Counted from the first letter of the stretch, positions 44,427 through 55,873 are shown. The stretch is 64,000 nt of DNA from Williamsia sterculiae (GCF_900156495.1 NZ_FTNT01000007.1:179705-243704); one strand, 5' to 3'. Numbers and translations: made by a program. The notes: generated from the sequence alone by a model not told the origin.

Positions 44427-44888
44427 ATGGGTAGCGGAAGCGACGACGACGTGGTCGGCGTCATGGATATGGTTCATCAGCTGCGCGCGATCGCGGTGGA
44501 GTTGAACCTGGCCGGACTGCGGTTCGCGAAGGCGCACGGACTGCACGGCACCGACGTCCGTGCGCTGATCGCGCTCCTCGACGCGGAGCGGGCGGGCACC
44601 GTCGCCACGCCGACGTGGCTCCGGACCCAACTCGCCCTGACCTCCGCCACGACGACGGCGCTGATCGATCGGATGGAGAGCGCGGGCCACGTGACGAGGG
44701 CCCCAGGGGAGCGTGACCGGCGGCAGGTGGTTCTGCGGGTCACCGACGAGGCGCGGCGGCTCGGGTGGGAGTTCTTCGGTCCGGTGATCTCGTCCGCGAC
44801 CGAATGCCTGACGACCTTCACCGCGGACGAGCAGGCCGTCATCCGTCGATATCAACGCGCGATGCGGACGGCGATCGGAGACGTCTGA
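44427..44888 (+). CDS. MarR-family transcriptional regulator
   Basis: A 153-residue winged-helix regulator. The DNA-binding helix region is TWLRTQLALTSATTTALIDRMESAG, with the wing arginine pattern APGERDRRQVVLRVTDEA. These proteins repress adjacent genes and release DNA on binding a small phenolic or other ligand. The divergent hydrolase is the likely target. It appears leaderless (GATACT box 6 bp upstream). It is convergent with glnA1, separated by a strong hairpin. Confidence 0.88.
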   Translation: MGSGSDDDVVGVMDMVHQLRAIAVELNLAGLRFAKAHGLHGTDVRALIALLDAERAGTVATPTWLRTQLALTSATTTALIDRMESAGHVTRAPGERDRRQVVLRVTDEARRLGWEFFGPVISSATECLTTFTADEQAVIRRYQRAMRTAIGDV

Positions 44889-44915
44889 GCCCTCGGTATC
44901 ACCCTCCACCAACAG

Positions 44916-44950
44916 ATCCGCCCGCCCGGCGAGAAGCCGGACGGGCGGAT
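44916..44950. terminator. Bidirectional terminator between marR-type gene and glnA1
   Basis: A 15-base arm at 44916-44930 pairs with 44936-44950 (one C-A mismatch) over a GAGAA loop. It lies between the convergent stops. Confidence 0.75.
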
Positions 44951-44971
44951 GTTCTGCTGCTGCAGACCCGA

Positions 44972-46405
<1,434 letters not shown>

Positions 46406-46544
46406 CGGTGGGTGACTCCAATCTCTGACGGGGCGTACCAGTCTCTCTGGCTGTGCCCGATACGACACAATCCACCCCTTCGACACGGCAGTGGATCCTG
46501 CGCCTGACGCTAAGGACGATACGTTGCCCGTGCATGAAGCGGAT

Positions 46545-46560
46545 GTTTCTCCTGCGTTAC
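46545..46560 (-). promoter_or_regulatory. GlnR-like binding site upstream of glnA1
   Basis: On the reverse strand GTAAC-gcagga-GAAAC matches the GlnR half-site pair gTnAC-n6-GaAAC exactly. Six bases further, a second, weaker pair (TTCAT-n6-GCAAC) follows, giving the tandem layout of known GlnR targets. It lies between glnA1 and the RDD gene. Confidence 0.7.
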
Positions 46561-46601
46561 GCACCACGTCGCGAGCTGTTCAGTGCCCAGACCTGGATCT
46601 C

Positions 46602-46607
46602 TATGAT
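46602..46607 (+). promoter_or_regulatory. Leaderless -10 of the RDD gene
   Basis: TATGAT ends 6 bp before ATG 46614, with GAGGA too close to serve that start. Confidence 0.5.
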
Positions 46608-46613
46608 CGAGGA

Positions 46614-47078
46614 ATGGGACGTATGACGGGATCGTGGTTGTCGGGGCCGGAATCGGTGCTGGGCCGCAAGCCCGAGCTGGGGGAATATCGCGGAGACTCC
46701 CTCGGGCTGCCCGAGACCGGGCCGGGCTCGTTGGCGGGGAGTTGGCAACGCTGCCTGGGGCTGCTGGTCGACTGGCTGATGTGCGGTGGTGTGTCGTTGC
46801 TGTTCGTCCGTTTCACCTCTCCGCACATCTCCACCGTGGTGCTCGCGGTCTGGTTCGTCATCGGTGCGGTCACCGTGGCCTTGTTCTCGTTCACCCCCGG
46901 CCAGTTCGTGGTGGGGCTGCGGGTCGTGCGAGTCGACGGCCGGACCTCCATCGGCGTGGTACGCGCCGTCGCCCGTCAGGTCCTCATCGTGTTCATCGTC
47001 CCGCCGCTGCTCAACGACGGTGACGGTCGGGGGCTCCACGACCGGGCCACCCAGACGGCGTTGGTGCGCTCCCGCTGA
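46614..47078 (+). CDS. RDD-family membrane protein (Rv2219A-like)
   Basis: A 154-residue protein with three hydrophobic helices. The RDD pattern appears as GSWQRCLGLLVDWLM (Arg-Asp region of helix 1) and GDGRGLHDRATQTALV with the conserved HD near the end. Proteins of this family are membrane proteins of largely unknown function. ATG 46614 is chosen because TATGAT ends 6 bp upstream; ATG 46623 with GAGGA at 9 bp is the alternative. It corresponds to M. tuberculosis Rv2219A, adjacent to glnA1 as here. Confidence 0.85.
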   Translation: MGRMTGSWLSGPESVLGRKPELGEYRGDSLGLPETGPGSLAGSWQRCLGLLVDWLMCGGVSLLFVRFTSPHISTVVLAVWFVIGAVTVALFSFTPGQFVVGLRVVRVDGRTSIGVVRAVARQVLIVFIVPPLLNDGDGRGLHDRATQTALVRSR

Positions 47079-47196
47079 GGAACGAGACGAAGGTCGACCC
47101 GTCGGTGCACGAGCAGATATGTGCGCGGGTACTCGCTGCTACCGGTGTGCTGCCACCTCGTCGACGACCTCTCCACAGCCATCGAGACGGCCCGTC
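47079..47196 (+). other. Intergenic tract with decayed coding sequence
   Basis: No intact gene. One frame encodes CHLVDDLSTAIETARLDD near 47150-47200, which may be the first part of the remnant that follows, displaced by a frameshift. Confidence 0.3.
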
Positions 47197-47398
47197 TCGA
47201 CGATCGAGTACCTGGAGTGGTCACGGACGTTCAGCCGCTGGACAGTGGTCGCCGTGCCCTTGCTGCGTGACGTCGACGCCCAGGCGCAGCAACGTTTCAT
47301 CAACCTGATCGATGTCCTCGTGGATGCCGACGTGCAGACGACGTTCGAGTCGCGCCATTCGTTCTCGCACTTCCTGGAGGCCGCTGCGCGCCGCCCGG
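47197..47398 (+). pseudogene. Possible remnant of a ZapE/AFG1-type ATPase gene
   Basis: In one forward frame the DNA reads TIEYLEWSRTFSRWTVVAVP, then AQQRFINLIDVLVDAD and a TTFESRHSFSHFLEAA segment. This resembles the sensor region of AFG1/ZapE ATPases (R-F-x-N-L-I-D-V-L-x-D). No start, Walker A or Walker B is present, and the frame runs into the DUF4191 gene. I read it as a decayed fragment; the identification is tentative. Confidence 0.35.
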
Positions 47399-48136
47399 TC
47401 AGCGACGACGCGCGGCGCGCTGCACGTTGCGCACCTTGGCACCCTGAGGCACCGGTCCCTTGGGCATGCCGGGACCCATACCCTTACCGCCGAGGGCGGC
47501 GAGTCGAGACTCCAACGCGTCGATGCGTTTCCCGGTGATGTTGCTGGGCAGTTTGTTGAGGTGGCGCTCCAGCTTGCGCAACGGGACCTGACCCTCCTCG
47601 TTGCCCACGATCACCTCGTAGATGGGGGTGTCGCCGACCACCCGGGCCACCTTCTTCTTCTCCTGGCCCAGCAGCGTCCGTACCCGCGCGGGGGAGCCCT
47701 CACCGACCAGCACGACGCCCGGCTTGCCGATCACCCGGTGCACCGCGTCGAGGTGCGAGGTGCCGGTGACGGCCTGCTTCACTCGCCAGGACCCGCGCAT
47801 GTTGTCCAGAGCCCAACCCGCGGCTCCGGGCTGACCCTCGGCCTTGGAGAACACACTGCTCTGTACTCGACGACCGAAGATCAGGAATGCGACGAGAATG
47901 CCGAGGACCACGCCCAGGGGGGCGAGAAAGACGACTATCCCGGCCAGCAGGCCGATGACCACGAAGATCGCGATGATGGCCACCAGCGAGCCGATCATCA
48001 ACGGGAGCAGCCACTTGTCCTGCTTGCGCTGCATCTGGAACGCCTGCCACAACTGGGACCGACGTTCCTTCGAGGCCCTCCTGCGTTCGGCTTTCGCCGT
48101 CGCCTTGGCCTCTTTCGATGCTTTCGACTGCGCCAT
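47399..48136 (-). CDS. DUF4191 membrane protein (Rv2219-like)
   Basis: A 245-residue protein. The first 45 residues are lysine/arginine-rich and probably cytoplasmic, followed by two helices at about 46-66 and 70-90, then a conserved cytoplasmic domain (VVLVGEGSPARVRTLLGQEK). Function is unknown. It lies between lipA and the RDD gene as in M. tuberculosis and may be co-expressed with the lipoate genes; TATCCT 7 bp before ATG 48136 also suggests its own leaderless promoter. Confidence 0.88.
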   Translation of the reverse strand: MAQSKASKEAKATAKAERRRASKERRSQLWQAFQMQRKQDKWLLPLMIGSLVAIIAIFVVIGLLAGIVVFLAPLGVVLGILVAFLIFGRRVQSSVFSKAEGQPGAAGWALDNMRGSWRVKQAVTGTSHLDAVHRVIGKPGVVLVGEGSPARVRTLLGQEKKKVARVVGDTPIYEVIVGNEEGQVPLRKLERHLNKLPSNITGKRIDALESRLAALGGKGMGPGMPKGPVPQGAKVRNVQRAARRR

Positions 48137-48143
48137 GACTGTC

Positions 48144-48149
48144 AGGATA
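48144..48149 (-). promoter_or_regulatory. Leaderless -10 of the DUF4191 gene
   Basis: TATCCT on the reverse strand ends 7 bp before ATG 48136, with no ribosome site between. Confidence 0.45.
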
Positions 48150-48208
48150 CTGCCCGACTCACCTGTCGGATCGCATCGGTGGCGACCGACGGCACGCTCG
48201 GTGAACGC

Positions 48209-49306
48209 TCAGCGAGCGGCCAGACGCTCCAGCACGGACGTGGCCTCCTGGGCGGCGCTGCTGTGGTCGCCGAGGTGCGCCATCGACTCCGGCAGCTCAC
48301 GGCCGTGGTGAGCCATGGCCTGCGCATACAATCGACCGGCTCGGTACGACGACCGCACCAACGGACCGGCCATCACCCCGGCCATCCCCAGGCTCTCCGC
48401 GAACTGCGAATGTTCGACGAACTCCTGCGGCTTGACCCATCGATCCACCGGGTGGTGTCGTGGTGACGGGCGCAGGTACTGGGTGATGGTGAGGATGTCG
48501 CACCCCGCCTCGTGCAGGTCGACGATCGCCTCGCGCGCCTCATCGTCGGTCTCACCCATTCCCAGGATCAGATTCGACTTGGTCACCAGACCGGCGTCCC
48601 GGGCGGCGGTGATCACGTCCAGGCTGCGCTGGTAGCGGAACGCGGGACGGATGCGCTTGAAGATGCGCGGCACCGTCTCGACGTTGTGGGCAAGCACCTC
48701 CGGGCGGGACGCGAACACCTCGGCCAACTGAGCTGGGTCCGCGTTGAAGTCGGGGATCAGCAATTCCACGCCGGTGTTCGGGTTCAGCCGCTTGATGGCG
48801 TAGACGGTCTCCGCGTACAGCCAGGCACCACCGTCGTCGAGATCGTCGCGAGCCACCCCGGTCACCGTCGAATACCGCAGCCCCATCGCCTGCACGCTCT
48901 CGGCCACCCGCCGTGGTTCGTCGCGGTCGAGTTCGGCGGGCTTACCCGTGTCGATCTGGCAGAAATCGCACCGACGGGTGCACTGTTCACCACCGATGAG
49001 GAAGGTCGCCTCGCGGTCTTCCCAGCACTCGTAGATGTTGGGGCAGCCGGCCTCTTCGCAGACGGTGTGCAGGCCCTCGCGCTTGACCAGTCCCTTGAGC
49101 TCCTTGAACTCGGGCCCCATCGTCGCCCGGGTACGGATCCACTCGGGTTTGCGTTCGATGGGGGTCTGCGCGTTGCGCACCTCCAGTCGCAACAACTTGC
49201 GGCCGTTGGGGCCGGCCTGCGGAGCGCTGGTGTGCGGAGCGGCGGTTCGGGAGCCGGAGGTCGTGTCGTCCGACGGGGCGTCGAGGGTCTCTCGCTGCAC
49301 AGTCAC
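48209..49306 (-). CDS. lipA: Lipoyl synthase
   Basis: A 365-residue radical SAM enzyme that inserts two sulfurs into octanoyl groups on lipoyl domains. The radical SAM cysteines are CTRRCDFC; the auxiliary 4Fe-4S cluster cysteines are in [12 protein letters not shown] and a C-terminal RSSYRAG serine ligand is present, as in the family. GTG 49306 overlaps the lipB stop by 4 bp (GTGA). The N-terminal 40 residues are Ser/Thr/Ala-rich and variable. The target, SucB/DlaT, is encoded two genes upstream in the same operon. Confidence 0.96.
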   Translation of the reverse strand: MTVQRETLDAPSDDTTSGSRTAAPHTSAPQAGPNGRKLLRLEVRNAQTPIERKPEWIRTRATMGPEFKELKGLVKREGLHTVCEEAGCPNIYECWEDREATFLIGGEQCTRRCDFCQIDTGKPAELDRDEPRRVAESVQAMGLRYSTVTGVARDDLDDGGAWLYAETVYAIKRLNPNTGVELLIPDFNADPAQLAEVFASRPEVLAHNVETVPRIFKRIRPAFRYQRSLDVITAARDAGLVTKSNLILGMGETDDEAREAIVDLHEAGCDILTITQYLRPSPRHHPVDRWVKPQEFVEHSQFAESLGMAGVMAGPLVRSSYRAGRLYAQAMAHHGRELPESMAHLGDHSSAAQEATSVLERLAAR

Positions 49307-50070
49307 CGGGCCGATCCTACGCTCGCCGGCACACTCCGGATCGAGGTCCGATCCCGGGCTGCGGGGACCTCGGGGGTGGCCAGATCGCTGATCGGTAGGT
49401 CGCCGTCCAACGCCGCGACGATCGCATCGGCGGTCAGACCGCGGATCGTGTCCACGCCGATCGGGGAACCCGTCTCCGCGGACAGCGAGGTGACCCCGGC
49501 GTCGGGAATGCCACACGGCACGATGGCGGAGAACGCCGTCAACTCGGGGTCGGCGTTGAGCGCGACACCGTGCAGTGCGATGCCGCGGGCCACCCGGATG
49601 CCGATGGCACCCACCTTGCGCTGCGGTCTGCCGCTCTCCGGGTCGGCGTCGACCCACACCCCGGATCGGCCATCGACACGGCGGGTCGTCACACCGTGTG
49701 CCGCGGCGACGGTCATCATCGCCTGCTCCAGTCTGCGGACGTAGTCGACCACGTCGAACGCCTGGGTGAGCGCGACTATGGGGTAGGCGACCAGCTGTCC
49801 GGGGCCGTGCCAGGTGATCTTGCCGCCACGGTCGACGTCGATGACCGGTGAACCGTCGGTGGGGCGGTCGGCCTCGGTGGTGCGCTTACCCGCGGTGTAC
49901 ACGAACGGGTGCTCGAGCAGCAGCACCACGTCGTGGTCGAGGACACCGTCGGCGCGTTCGGCGGCCAATCGGTGCTGCAGGTCGAAGGCCTCTGTGTAGT
50001 CGACGCGCCCGAGTTCGCGAACCTCCACCGGAGCGGTGGAACGGCGACAACTGCGCGTGCGGTCAGGCAT
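49303..50070 (-). CDS. lipB: Octanoyltransferase
   Basis: A 255-residue lipoate-protein ligase B family enzyme, which moves octanoate from acyl carrier protein to lipoyl domains. The family motif [18 protein letters not shown] and the catalytic cysteine in IVPCGIPD are present, with the lysine in [12 protein letters not shown] 50070 gives a short basic tail. The stop overlaps lipA, so the two lipoylation steps are coupled. It lies 20 bp after the TIGR01777 gene in the operon. Confidence 0.95.
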   Translation of the reverse strand: MPDRTRSCRRSTAPVEVRELGRVDYTEAFDLQHRLAAERADGVLDHDVVLLLEHPFVYTAGKRTTEADRPTDGSPVIDVDRGGKITWHGPGQLVAYPIVALTQAFDVVDYVRRLEQAMMTVAAAHGVTTRRVDGRSGVWVDADPESGRPQRKVGAIGIRVARGIALHGVALNADPELTAFSAIVPCGIPDAGVTSLSAETGSPIGVDTIRGLTADAIVAALDGDLPISDLATPEVPAARDRTSIRSVPASVGSAR

Positions 50071-50090
50071 GCGGGTCCGGATCGTCGGTG

Positions 50091-50981
50091 TCAGGATTGT
50101 TCACGGGCGTACTCCAGGGCCTCCTCGACGTCCTGGTCGAGGAATTCGAAATCGTGATCGGTGAGGACCTTCGGTACAACGTTCTGTCCACCGAGGATCA
50201 TTTCCTCGGCCAACTCACCGCCGGCCAGCTTCATCAGGGGTCCGGGAACGACGAACGGGGTGGGTCGGTGCGCGACGCGCCCGAAAGCCTTGGTGAACTC
50301 CGCGTTGGTCACCGCCCGTGGACCGCACATGTTCACCGGGCCGACCACCGACTCGGTCGCGATGAGGAAGTCGATGGCGCGGACCATGTCGCGCAGGCTG
50401 ATCCACGGAAAATACTGTTTGCCGTCACCGAGACGGCCGCCGAGGCCCAGTGTGAAGAGCGGTCGCAGCTTGCCCAGCAACCCGCCGGAGGGCGAGAGCA
50501 CCGGTGCGGTACGCAGCAGTACGACACGGGCGTCGTCGGCCGCGGTGAGCGCGGTCTGCTCCCAGTCCTTGGCGAGGTCGGCCAGGAAGCCTCCACCCGC
50601 AGGCGACGACTCGACGACCTGCCGACTGCCGGTGTCGCCGTAGTAACCGGTGGCGCTCCCGCTGACGAGCAGGGGGATGCCCAGTGCCCGCACCTGTTCG
50701 ACGAGGACCTCGGTGGGCACCATCCTGCTGTCCCGCAGCACCTGCTTGTAATGCCCCGTCCACCGGTGGTCGCCGACACCGGCACCACACAGGTTGACCA
50801 CCGCCTCGACGCCGTCGAGGCTGCCCGGGGCGACACCGAACTCCTCCGGCTGCCAACCGATCTCGTCGTCGGTCAACGGTTCGCGACGGACCAGTCGGAC
50901 CACGTCGTGACCGGATTCGCGTAACGCCGGAACCAGTGCGCTCCCGATGAGCCCACTGGATCCGGCGACTGCTATACGCAC
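50091..50981 (-). CDS. TIGR01777-family epimerase-like protein
   Basis: A 296-residue extended short-chain dehydrogenase-type protein (SDR39U1/YfcH). The N-terminal Rossmann loop is [13 protein letters not shown]; further family patterns are [14 protein letters not shown] and [14 protein letters not shown]. Function is unknown; the homologue Rv2216 sits in the same place between dlaT and lipB. It starts 6 bp after the sucB stop and should be translated with it. Confidence 0.92.
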   Translation of the reverse strand: MRIAVAGSSGLIGSALVPALRESGHDVVRLVRREPLTDDEIGWQPEEFGVAPGSLDGVEAVVNLCGAGVGDHRWTGHYKQVLRDSRMVPTEVLVEQVRALGIPLLVSGSATGYYGDTGSRQVVESSPAGGGFLADLAKDWEQTALTAADDARVVLLRTAPVLSPSGGLLGKLRPLFTLGLGGRLGDGKQYFPWISLRDMVRAIDFLIATESVVGPVNMCGPRAVTNAEFTKAFGRVAHRPTPFVVPGPLMKLAGGELAEEMILGGQNVVPKVLTDHDFEFLDQDVEEALEYAREQS

Positions 50982-50987
50982 CGCGCG

Positions 50988-52829
50988 CTACAGACCGAGG
51001 TCACCCTCGAACGCCGCCTGTTCCAGACGGTGTTTCACGGTGGTGAGGAACCGGCCGGCATCGGCACCGTCGATGAGTCGATGGTCGTAGGTCAACGGCA
51101 GGAACGACATCGAGCGCACCGCGATCGACTCCGAACCATCGTCGGAGGTGATGACCACCGGACGCTTGACGATCGCTCCGGTACCCAGCATCGCCGCCTG
51201 CGGCGGGATCAGGATCGGGGTGTCGAACAGAGCTCCCTGGCTGCCGATGTTGGTGATGGTGAAGGTACCGCCTGCCAACTCGTCCGGCTTGAGCTTGTTG
51301 TCCCGGGCCCGCGCCGCGATGTCGGAGATGGCCCGAGCCAGTCCGGCGATCGACAGGTTGTCGGCGTTGTGGATCACCGGTGACAGCAGGCCCTGCTCGG
51401 TGTCGACGGCGATGCCGAGGTGGACCTCACCGTGGTATGTGATCTCCTTGGCGTCCTCGTCGATACTGGCGTTGACGTTCGGGTGCGCCTTGAGCGCCTC
51501 GACCACGGCCTTGGCGATGAACGGCAGGAAGGTGAGATTCACTCCCTCGGCGGCCTTGAACTTCTCCTTGGCCGACTTGCGCAGGTTGACGATCCGGGTC
51601 ATGTCGACCTCGAAGACCTGGGTGAGCTGAGCGCTGGTCTGCAGCGATTCGCGGGTCTTCTTGGCGGTGATGAGCCGGATGCGGTTGACCTTCTGGGTGG
51701 TCCCGCGCAGCTGCGCCAGCTCGGGTCGGACACCGGCGGTGCTGGGCTGTGAGGCACTCGCGGCGGCCGGTTCGGATGCGGCCGGCTTCTCCGTCTTCGG
51801 TTCGGCCGCGGGGGCCTTGGCGGCCTCGGCCGCTGCCAACACATCCTGTTTGCGGATACGGCCACCGACGCCGGAACCCTTGACCGTGTTCAGGTCGACG
51901 TCGTTCTCGGCGGCGAGCTTACGGACCAGCGGGGTGACGTACGGGGTGGCTCCGTCCGCGCCTCCATCACCGTCTGCGGAGCCGGCCTTGGCCGGTTCCG
52001 GCTTCTCGTCCGACCCGGCTTTCTTCTCCGGCTTCTTCTGGGGCTCCGGCTCGCGGGTCTCCTGAACCGGTTCGGAGTCCTTCTCGTCGGACTCCTGCTC
52101 CGCCGTGTCCTTCTCCTCGGGCTCCGGCGCGGGTTCCTTCTCGGGCTCGGGGGAGGCGTCCTCCGACTTCGGCGCGGCGTCGGCCGAACCGATCACGGCG
52201 AGCTTGCCGCCGACCTCGACCACGTCGTCCTCCTGGGCGACGATCTCGAGCAGGGTGCCCGCGACCGGCGAGGGGATCTCGGTGTCGACCTTGTCGGTGG
52301 ACACCTCCAACAACGGCTCGTCCGCGGCGACCTCGTCGCCGACGGCCTTCAGCCAGTTGGTCACGGTGCCCTCGGTGACCGATTCGCCGAGTTCCGGCAT
52401 CGTCACGTCGGTACCCTCACCCGATCCGGAAGACGCTCCCGCGGTGGGCTTCTCGGCAGGTTCACTCTCGTCGGAGGAGGGTTCGGAGGCCTCGTCGGCC
52501 GGTGCCTTCTCGTCAGTCGACTCGGGCTCCGGTTCGGGCTCGGAATCGCCTTCGTCGGACCCACCGTCATCGCTGTCGGAGTCGGCCTCGTCGGCGTCGC
52601 CGATCACGGCGAGTTCGCCACCGACCTCGACCACGTCGTCCTCCTGGGCGACGATCTTGGTCAGGGTGCCCGACGTGGGGGAGGGGATCTCGGTGTCGAC
52701 CTTGTCGGTCGACACCTCCAACAACGGCTCGTCCTCCTCGACGGTGTCTCCCTCCTGCTTGAGCCACCGGGTGACTGTTCCCTCGGTGACACTCTCACCC
52801 AGGGCGGGCATCTGGACGGAGAAGGCCAT
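50988..52829 (-). CDS. sucB: Dihydrolipoamide acyltransferase with two lipoyl domains
   Basis: A 613-residue E2 component. Two lipoyl domains (residues about 1-78 and 137-217), each with the lipoylated lysine in [10 protein letters not shown], are joined by an acidic Ser/Glu/Pro linker; a peripheral-subunit-binding domain follows ([21 protein letters not shown]), then the catalytic domain ending with [13 protein letters not shown] (His and Asp). In Corynebacteriales it serves both pyruvate and, with other E1 proteins, branched-chain or 2-oxoglutarate dehydrogenase and peroxide defence (M. tuberculosis DlaT). It heads the operon with TIGR01777, lipB and lipA. ATG 52829 has GGAG about 9 bp upstream. 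Confidence 0.95.
   Translation of the reverse strand: MAFSVQMPALGESVTEGTVTRWLKQEGDTVEEDEPLLEVSTDKVDTEIPSPTSGTLTKIVAQEDDVVEVGGELAVIGDADEADSDSDDGGSDEGDSEPEPEPESTDEKAPADEASEPSSDESEPAEKPTAGASSGSGEGTDVTMPELGESVTEGTVTNWLKAVGDEVAADEPLLEVSTDKVDTEIPSPVAGTLLEIVAQEDDVVEVGGKLAVIGSADAAPKSEDASPEPEKEPAPEPEEKDTAEQESDEKDSEPVQETREPEPQKKPEKKAGSDEKPEPAKAGSADGDGGADGATPYVTPLVRKLAAENDVDLNTVKGSGVGGRIRKQDVLAAAEAAKAPAAEPKTEKPAASEPAAASASQPSTAGVRPELAQLRGTTQKVNRIRLITAKKTRESLQTSAQLTQVFEVDMTRIVNLRKSAKEKFKAAEGVNLTFLPFIAKAVVEALKAHPNVNASIDEDAKEITYHGEVHLGIAVDTEQGLLSPVIHNADNLSIAGLARAISDIAARARDNKLKPDELAGGTFTITNIGSQGALFDTPILIPPQAAMLGTGAIVKRPVVITSDDGSESIAVRSMSFLPLTYDHRLIDGADAGRFLTTVKHRLEQAAFEGDLGL
52210..52322 (-). repeat. Internal direct repeat copy in sucB, lipoyl domain 2
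   Basis: Matches 52621-52733 nearly base for base over about 113 bp: 37 bp at the left end and a 28-bp block further in are identical. The copies encode the lipoyl-lysine hairpins of the two lipoyl domains. Confidence 0.7.
52621..52733 (-). repeat. Internal direct repeat copy in sucB, lipoyl domain 1
   Basis: Second copy of the repeat, 411 bp away. The identity extends to synonymous positions, more than expected for an old domain duplication. Confidence 0.7.
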
Positions 52830-52991
52830 GTCTGTCGACTCCTCGACTCGAGATCGGTGTTCGGTCAGCGCTGCGGCTCAACGGCGATCGGTTCGATCGT
52901 GATCGCCGCTGCCCGCGAGCAGGTTCGTCGCAAGGCGTGAGGTGTTATCCGCTCGCCCCGAGAGCCACGTTCCGAACCCTACCCGCAGCGC

Positions 52992-53029
52992 GCACCCCGG
53001 ACCCGATGTTGCGTCTGGAACCGGGGTGC
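52992..53029 (-). terminator. Hairpin downstream of pepB/pepA
   Basis: GCACCCCGG at 52992 pairs with CCGGGGTGC at 53021 over a 20-base loop. It starts 17 bp after the aminopeptidase stop and 160 bp before the sucB start, so it probably ends the aminopeptidase transcript. Confidence 0.5.
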
Positions 53030-53045
53030 ACGCGGCGAATCGGGT

Positions 53046-54632
53046 TCAACCGTTCGCGGCGATGTCCTCGATCACGGCGATGATGGTGCGTACCGGGACT
53101 CCCGTGCCCCCCTTGGGGGTGTAGCCCCAGGGGCCGCCCGTGTTGAAGGCGGGACCGGCGACGTCGATGTGTGCCCACTGCACACCCTCGGCCACGAACT
53201 CGCGCAGGAAGATGGCGGCCACCAACATCCCGCCCCAGCGGGCGTTGGTGACGTTGGCCAGATCAGCCACCCGCGAGGAGAGGTCCTTGCGCAACTCCGA
53301 CGGCAGCGGCATCGGCCAGGCGTTCTCCCCGATGCGTTGCGACACCGCGGCCACCCGGTCGCGGAACGGTTCGGTGCCCATCACGCCGGGGGTGCGCTGC
53401 CCGAGGGCGACCAGCTGTGCGCCGGTCAGGGTGGCGGTGTCGATGAGGTAGTCGGGTTCGTCCTCGCAGGCACGGACGATCGCGTCGGCGAGGATGAGCC
53501 GACCCTCGGCGTCGGTGTTGAGCACCTCGACGGTGGTGCCGCCGTACTGCGTCAGGACGTCACCGGGACGCTGCGCGGTGTCCGAGGGCATGTTCTCGGC
53601 CATCGGGACGGTCGCGGTGACGTTCACCCCGAGCTGCAGGCGGGCAGCAAGCACCGTGGCCGCGATGACCGCGGCCGCACCGCCCATGTCGGAGGTCATG
53701 TTCTCCATGTTGGCCGCCGGTTTGATGGAGATCCCGCCGGTGTCGAAGGTGATGCCCTTGCCGACCAGGGCCACCGACGGGATGTCGGTGCCACTGGGAT
53801 CAACGGGGCCACCGGAGTAACTCAGCCGGACCAACCGGGGCGGTCGCGAGGACCCTTGGCCGACCCCGACGATGCCGCCGTATCCGCCGTCGCGCAGCGC
53901 CGCGTCGTCGAGCACCTCGACCTGGACGCCGGACCGTTCGGCCAGTTCCGCGGCGCGGCCGGCGAACTCGGCGGGCGACAGCACGTTCGGTGGGGTGTTG
54001 ACGAAGTCGCGTGCTACGGCGACCGCGGTGGCCACGTGCGTCGCGTGGTCGACGGTGGCGCGGGCGTCGTCGTCGACCGACTCCACCAGCAGGGTCACCG
54101 ACTCGACGGGGCCGTCCTTGGCGCGTGACCTGGCCGACCGGAAGTCCTCGAACCGGTACGCGCCGAGGAAGAACCCCTCGGCGGCCGCGGACAGGTCGAG
54201 CGACGACAGGGTGGTCACGGCGGTGGTCACCCCGTTCAGGTCGCGCCCCGCGATCCCCGCCGCCTGCCGGACCAGCTCGATCCCCTCGGCATCGAGGTTC
54301 CCGTCGTCGTCCCTGGTGACCGCCGACACGCCACCGAGACCCACGCCGAACACCGACGCCACCGACAACGACGGTGGCGCCACCACGCGGGCGGTCTGGC
54401 CGAACGAACCGTTCGCGCCGACGTCCGCCAGCGCGTCCCTGATCCCGGCGGCCTCGGCCTCGGTGAGCACGCCCGGCACGGTCACCAGCGTCGGTGCGGG
54501 GTCGTTGGTGTCGTCGGACGACAACAGTCCCACGACCAGGACCCCCTCCCGGGTCGCCGAATCGGCGTCGGGCAGTTCGCTGTCGAGAACGAGTCGGGGT
54601 CCGAGCCGGCGGTCGTCGGCGGATGTGGTCAC
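53046..54632 (-). CDS. pepB: Leucyl aminopeptidase, family M17
   Basis: A 528-residue cytosolic aminopeptidase. The metal-binding C-terminal domain has [12 protein letters not shown] (Lys and Asp ligands), [14 protein letters not shown] and the family signature [16 protein letters not shown]. It releases N-terminal residues with two metal ions in a hexamer. GTG 54632 has AGGAGG 9 bp upstream. It is divergent from gcvT with a 75-bp gap, as in M. tuberculosis Rv2213-gcvT. Confidence 0.95.
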   Translation of the reverse strand: MTTSADDRRLGPRLVLDSELPDADSATREGVLVVGLLSSDDTNDPAPTLVTVPGVLTEAEAAGIRDALADVGANGSFGQTARVVAPPSLSVASVFGVGLGGVSAVTRDDDGNLDAEGIELVRQAAGIAGRDLNGVTTAVTTLSSLDLSAAAEGFFLGAYRFEDFRSARSRAKDGPVESVTLLVESVDDDARATVDHATHVATAVAVARDFVNTPPNVLSPAEFAGRAAELAERSGVQVEVLDDAALRDGGYGGIVGVGQGSSRPPRLVRLSYSGGPVDPSGTDIPSVALVGKGITFDTGGISIKPAANMENMTSDMGGAAAVIAATVLAARLQLGVNVTATVPMAENMPSDTAQRPGDVLTQYGGTTVEVLNTDAEGRLILADAIVRACEDEPDYLIDTATLTGAQLVALGQRTPGVMGTEPFRDRVAAVSQRIGENAWPMPLPSELRKDLSSRVADLANVTNARWGGMLVAAIFLREFVAEGVQWAHIDVAGPAFNTGGPWGYTPKGGTGVPVRTIIAVIEDIAANG

Positions 54633-54694
54633 GGTGTGCGCCTCCTGGGTGCGATGTCAGCGTATGGGTGTGCTCCGGTGATCGTAGTTCGCGA

Positions 54695-54700
54695 TAGGTT
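54695..54700 (+). promoter_or_regulatory. Leaderless -10 of gcvT
   Basis: TAGGTT ends 7 bp before ATG 54708. A leaderless mRNA also rules out a glycine riboswitch here. Confidence 0.5.
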
Positions 54701-54707
54701 GGGCGCC

Positions 54708-55823
54708 ATGACCGACGATCTGCTCGATGGACCGATCACCGCACGTCACGAGGCGCTGGGTGCCACCTTCGCCGCCTTCGGCGGCTGGAACATGCCGGTG
54801 TCCTACAGCGGGACGGTGGCCGAGCACGCCGCGGTCCGTGAGCGGGTGGGCATCTTCGACGTGAGTCATCTGGGCAAGGCGACCGTGCGGGGTGCGGGAG
54901 CAGCGGCCTTCGTGAACTCGTGTCTGGCCAACGACCTGGCCAAGATCGAATCGGGGAAGGCGCAGTACACGCTGTGCTGCAACGATTCCGGTGGCGTCGT
55001 CGACGACCTCATCGCCTATCTCGTCTCCGATTCCGAGGTGTTCCTCATCCCCAACGCGGCCAACACCGCGGCGGTGGTCGCCGCGCTGCGCGCGGCCGCG
55101 CCCGAGGGGATCGAGGTCGTCGACCAGCACCGCGACTTCGGCGTGCTGGCCGTCCAGGGGCCGCTGTCGGCAGATGTGTTGACCGCAGTGGGACTGCCGA
55201 CCGACCTGGGCTACATGTCGTATGTGGACACCGAGATCGACCTGGACGGGGTCACCCGACCGCTGCGCCTGTGCCGGACCGGGTACACCGGCGAACGCGG
55301 ATTCGAGCTGGTGCCGCGCTGGGAGGACAGCGCCGCGGTGTTCGACGCACTGTTGCGGGCCGTCACCGAGCGCGACGGTCTGCCCGCGGGTCTCGGCGCC
55401 CGCGACACGCTGCGCACCGAGATGGGGTACCCGCTGCACGGCCACGAACTGACCCCGGAGATCTCGCCGGTGCAGGCCCGCAGCGGATGGGCGGTGGGTT
55501 GGGACAAGCCTGCCTTTTTCGGACACGACGCCCTCGTACAGGAGAAGGCGGAGGGTCCGCGGCGCCGGTTGTACGGGCTGTTGGCCACCGGACGTGGAGT
55601 GTTGCGCGCCGACTGCGTCGTCCGGATGGAACCCGACGGACCGGAGATCGGCGTCTGCACCTCCGGGACCTTCTCGCCCACTCTCAAACAGGGCATCGCG
55701 CTGGCTCTCATCGACACCGAGTCGGGAGTCCGCAAGGGTGATCGGGTCATCGTCGACGTCCGCGGACGGGCCATCGAATGCGACGTGGTGATCCCGCCGT
55801 TCGTGCCGTCGCACACCGCCTGA
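54708..55823 (+). CDS. gcvT: Glycine cleavage system T protein (aminomethyltransferase)
   Basis: A 371-residue aminomethyltransferase that moves the methylene unit from the H protein to tetrahydrofolate, releasing ammonia. Conserved elements are [21 protein letters not shown], the folate/aspartate region and the C-terminal [19 protein letters not shown] barrel. The start is ATG 54708. ilvE follows after 63 bp in the same direction. The remaining glycine cleavage genes are not in the window. Confidence 0.95.
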   Translation: MTDDLLDGPITARHEALGATFAAFGGWNMPVSYSGTVAEHAAVRERVGIFDVSHLGKATVRGAGAAAFVNSCLANDLAKIESGKAQYTLCCNDSGGVVDDLIAYLVSDSEVFLIPNAANTAAVVAALRAAAPEGIEVVDQHRDFGVLAVQGPLSADVLTAVGLPTDLGYMSYVDTEIDLDGVTRPLRLCRTGYTGERGFELVPRWEDSAAVFDALLRAVTERDGLPAGLGARDTLRTEMGYPLHGHELTPEISPVQARSGWAVGWDKPAFFGHDALVQEKAEGPRRRLYGLLATGRGVLRADCVVRMEPDGPEIGVCTSGTFSPTLKQGIALALIDTESGVRKGDRVIVDVRGRAIECDVVIPPFVPSHTA

Positions 55824-55873
55824 CCCGCGAGTGCGGTGCGGGGACTCGCGCACCGCGGCGAGCATCCCGACAG

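Noticed and set aside
24170..44971. Island as a prophage or integrative element
   Set aside because: No integrase, tRNA, att repeats, phage structural or plasmid genes were seen.
46614..46623. RDD gene start at ATG 46623 with GAGGA
   Set aside because: Possible, but the TATGAT box fits a leaderless start at 46614 better; the difference is three codons.
54660..54707. Glycine riboswitch upstream of gcvT
   Set aside because: The start is leaderless (TAGGTT 7 bp before ATG), and the gap to the divergent gene is too short.
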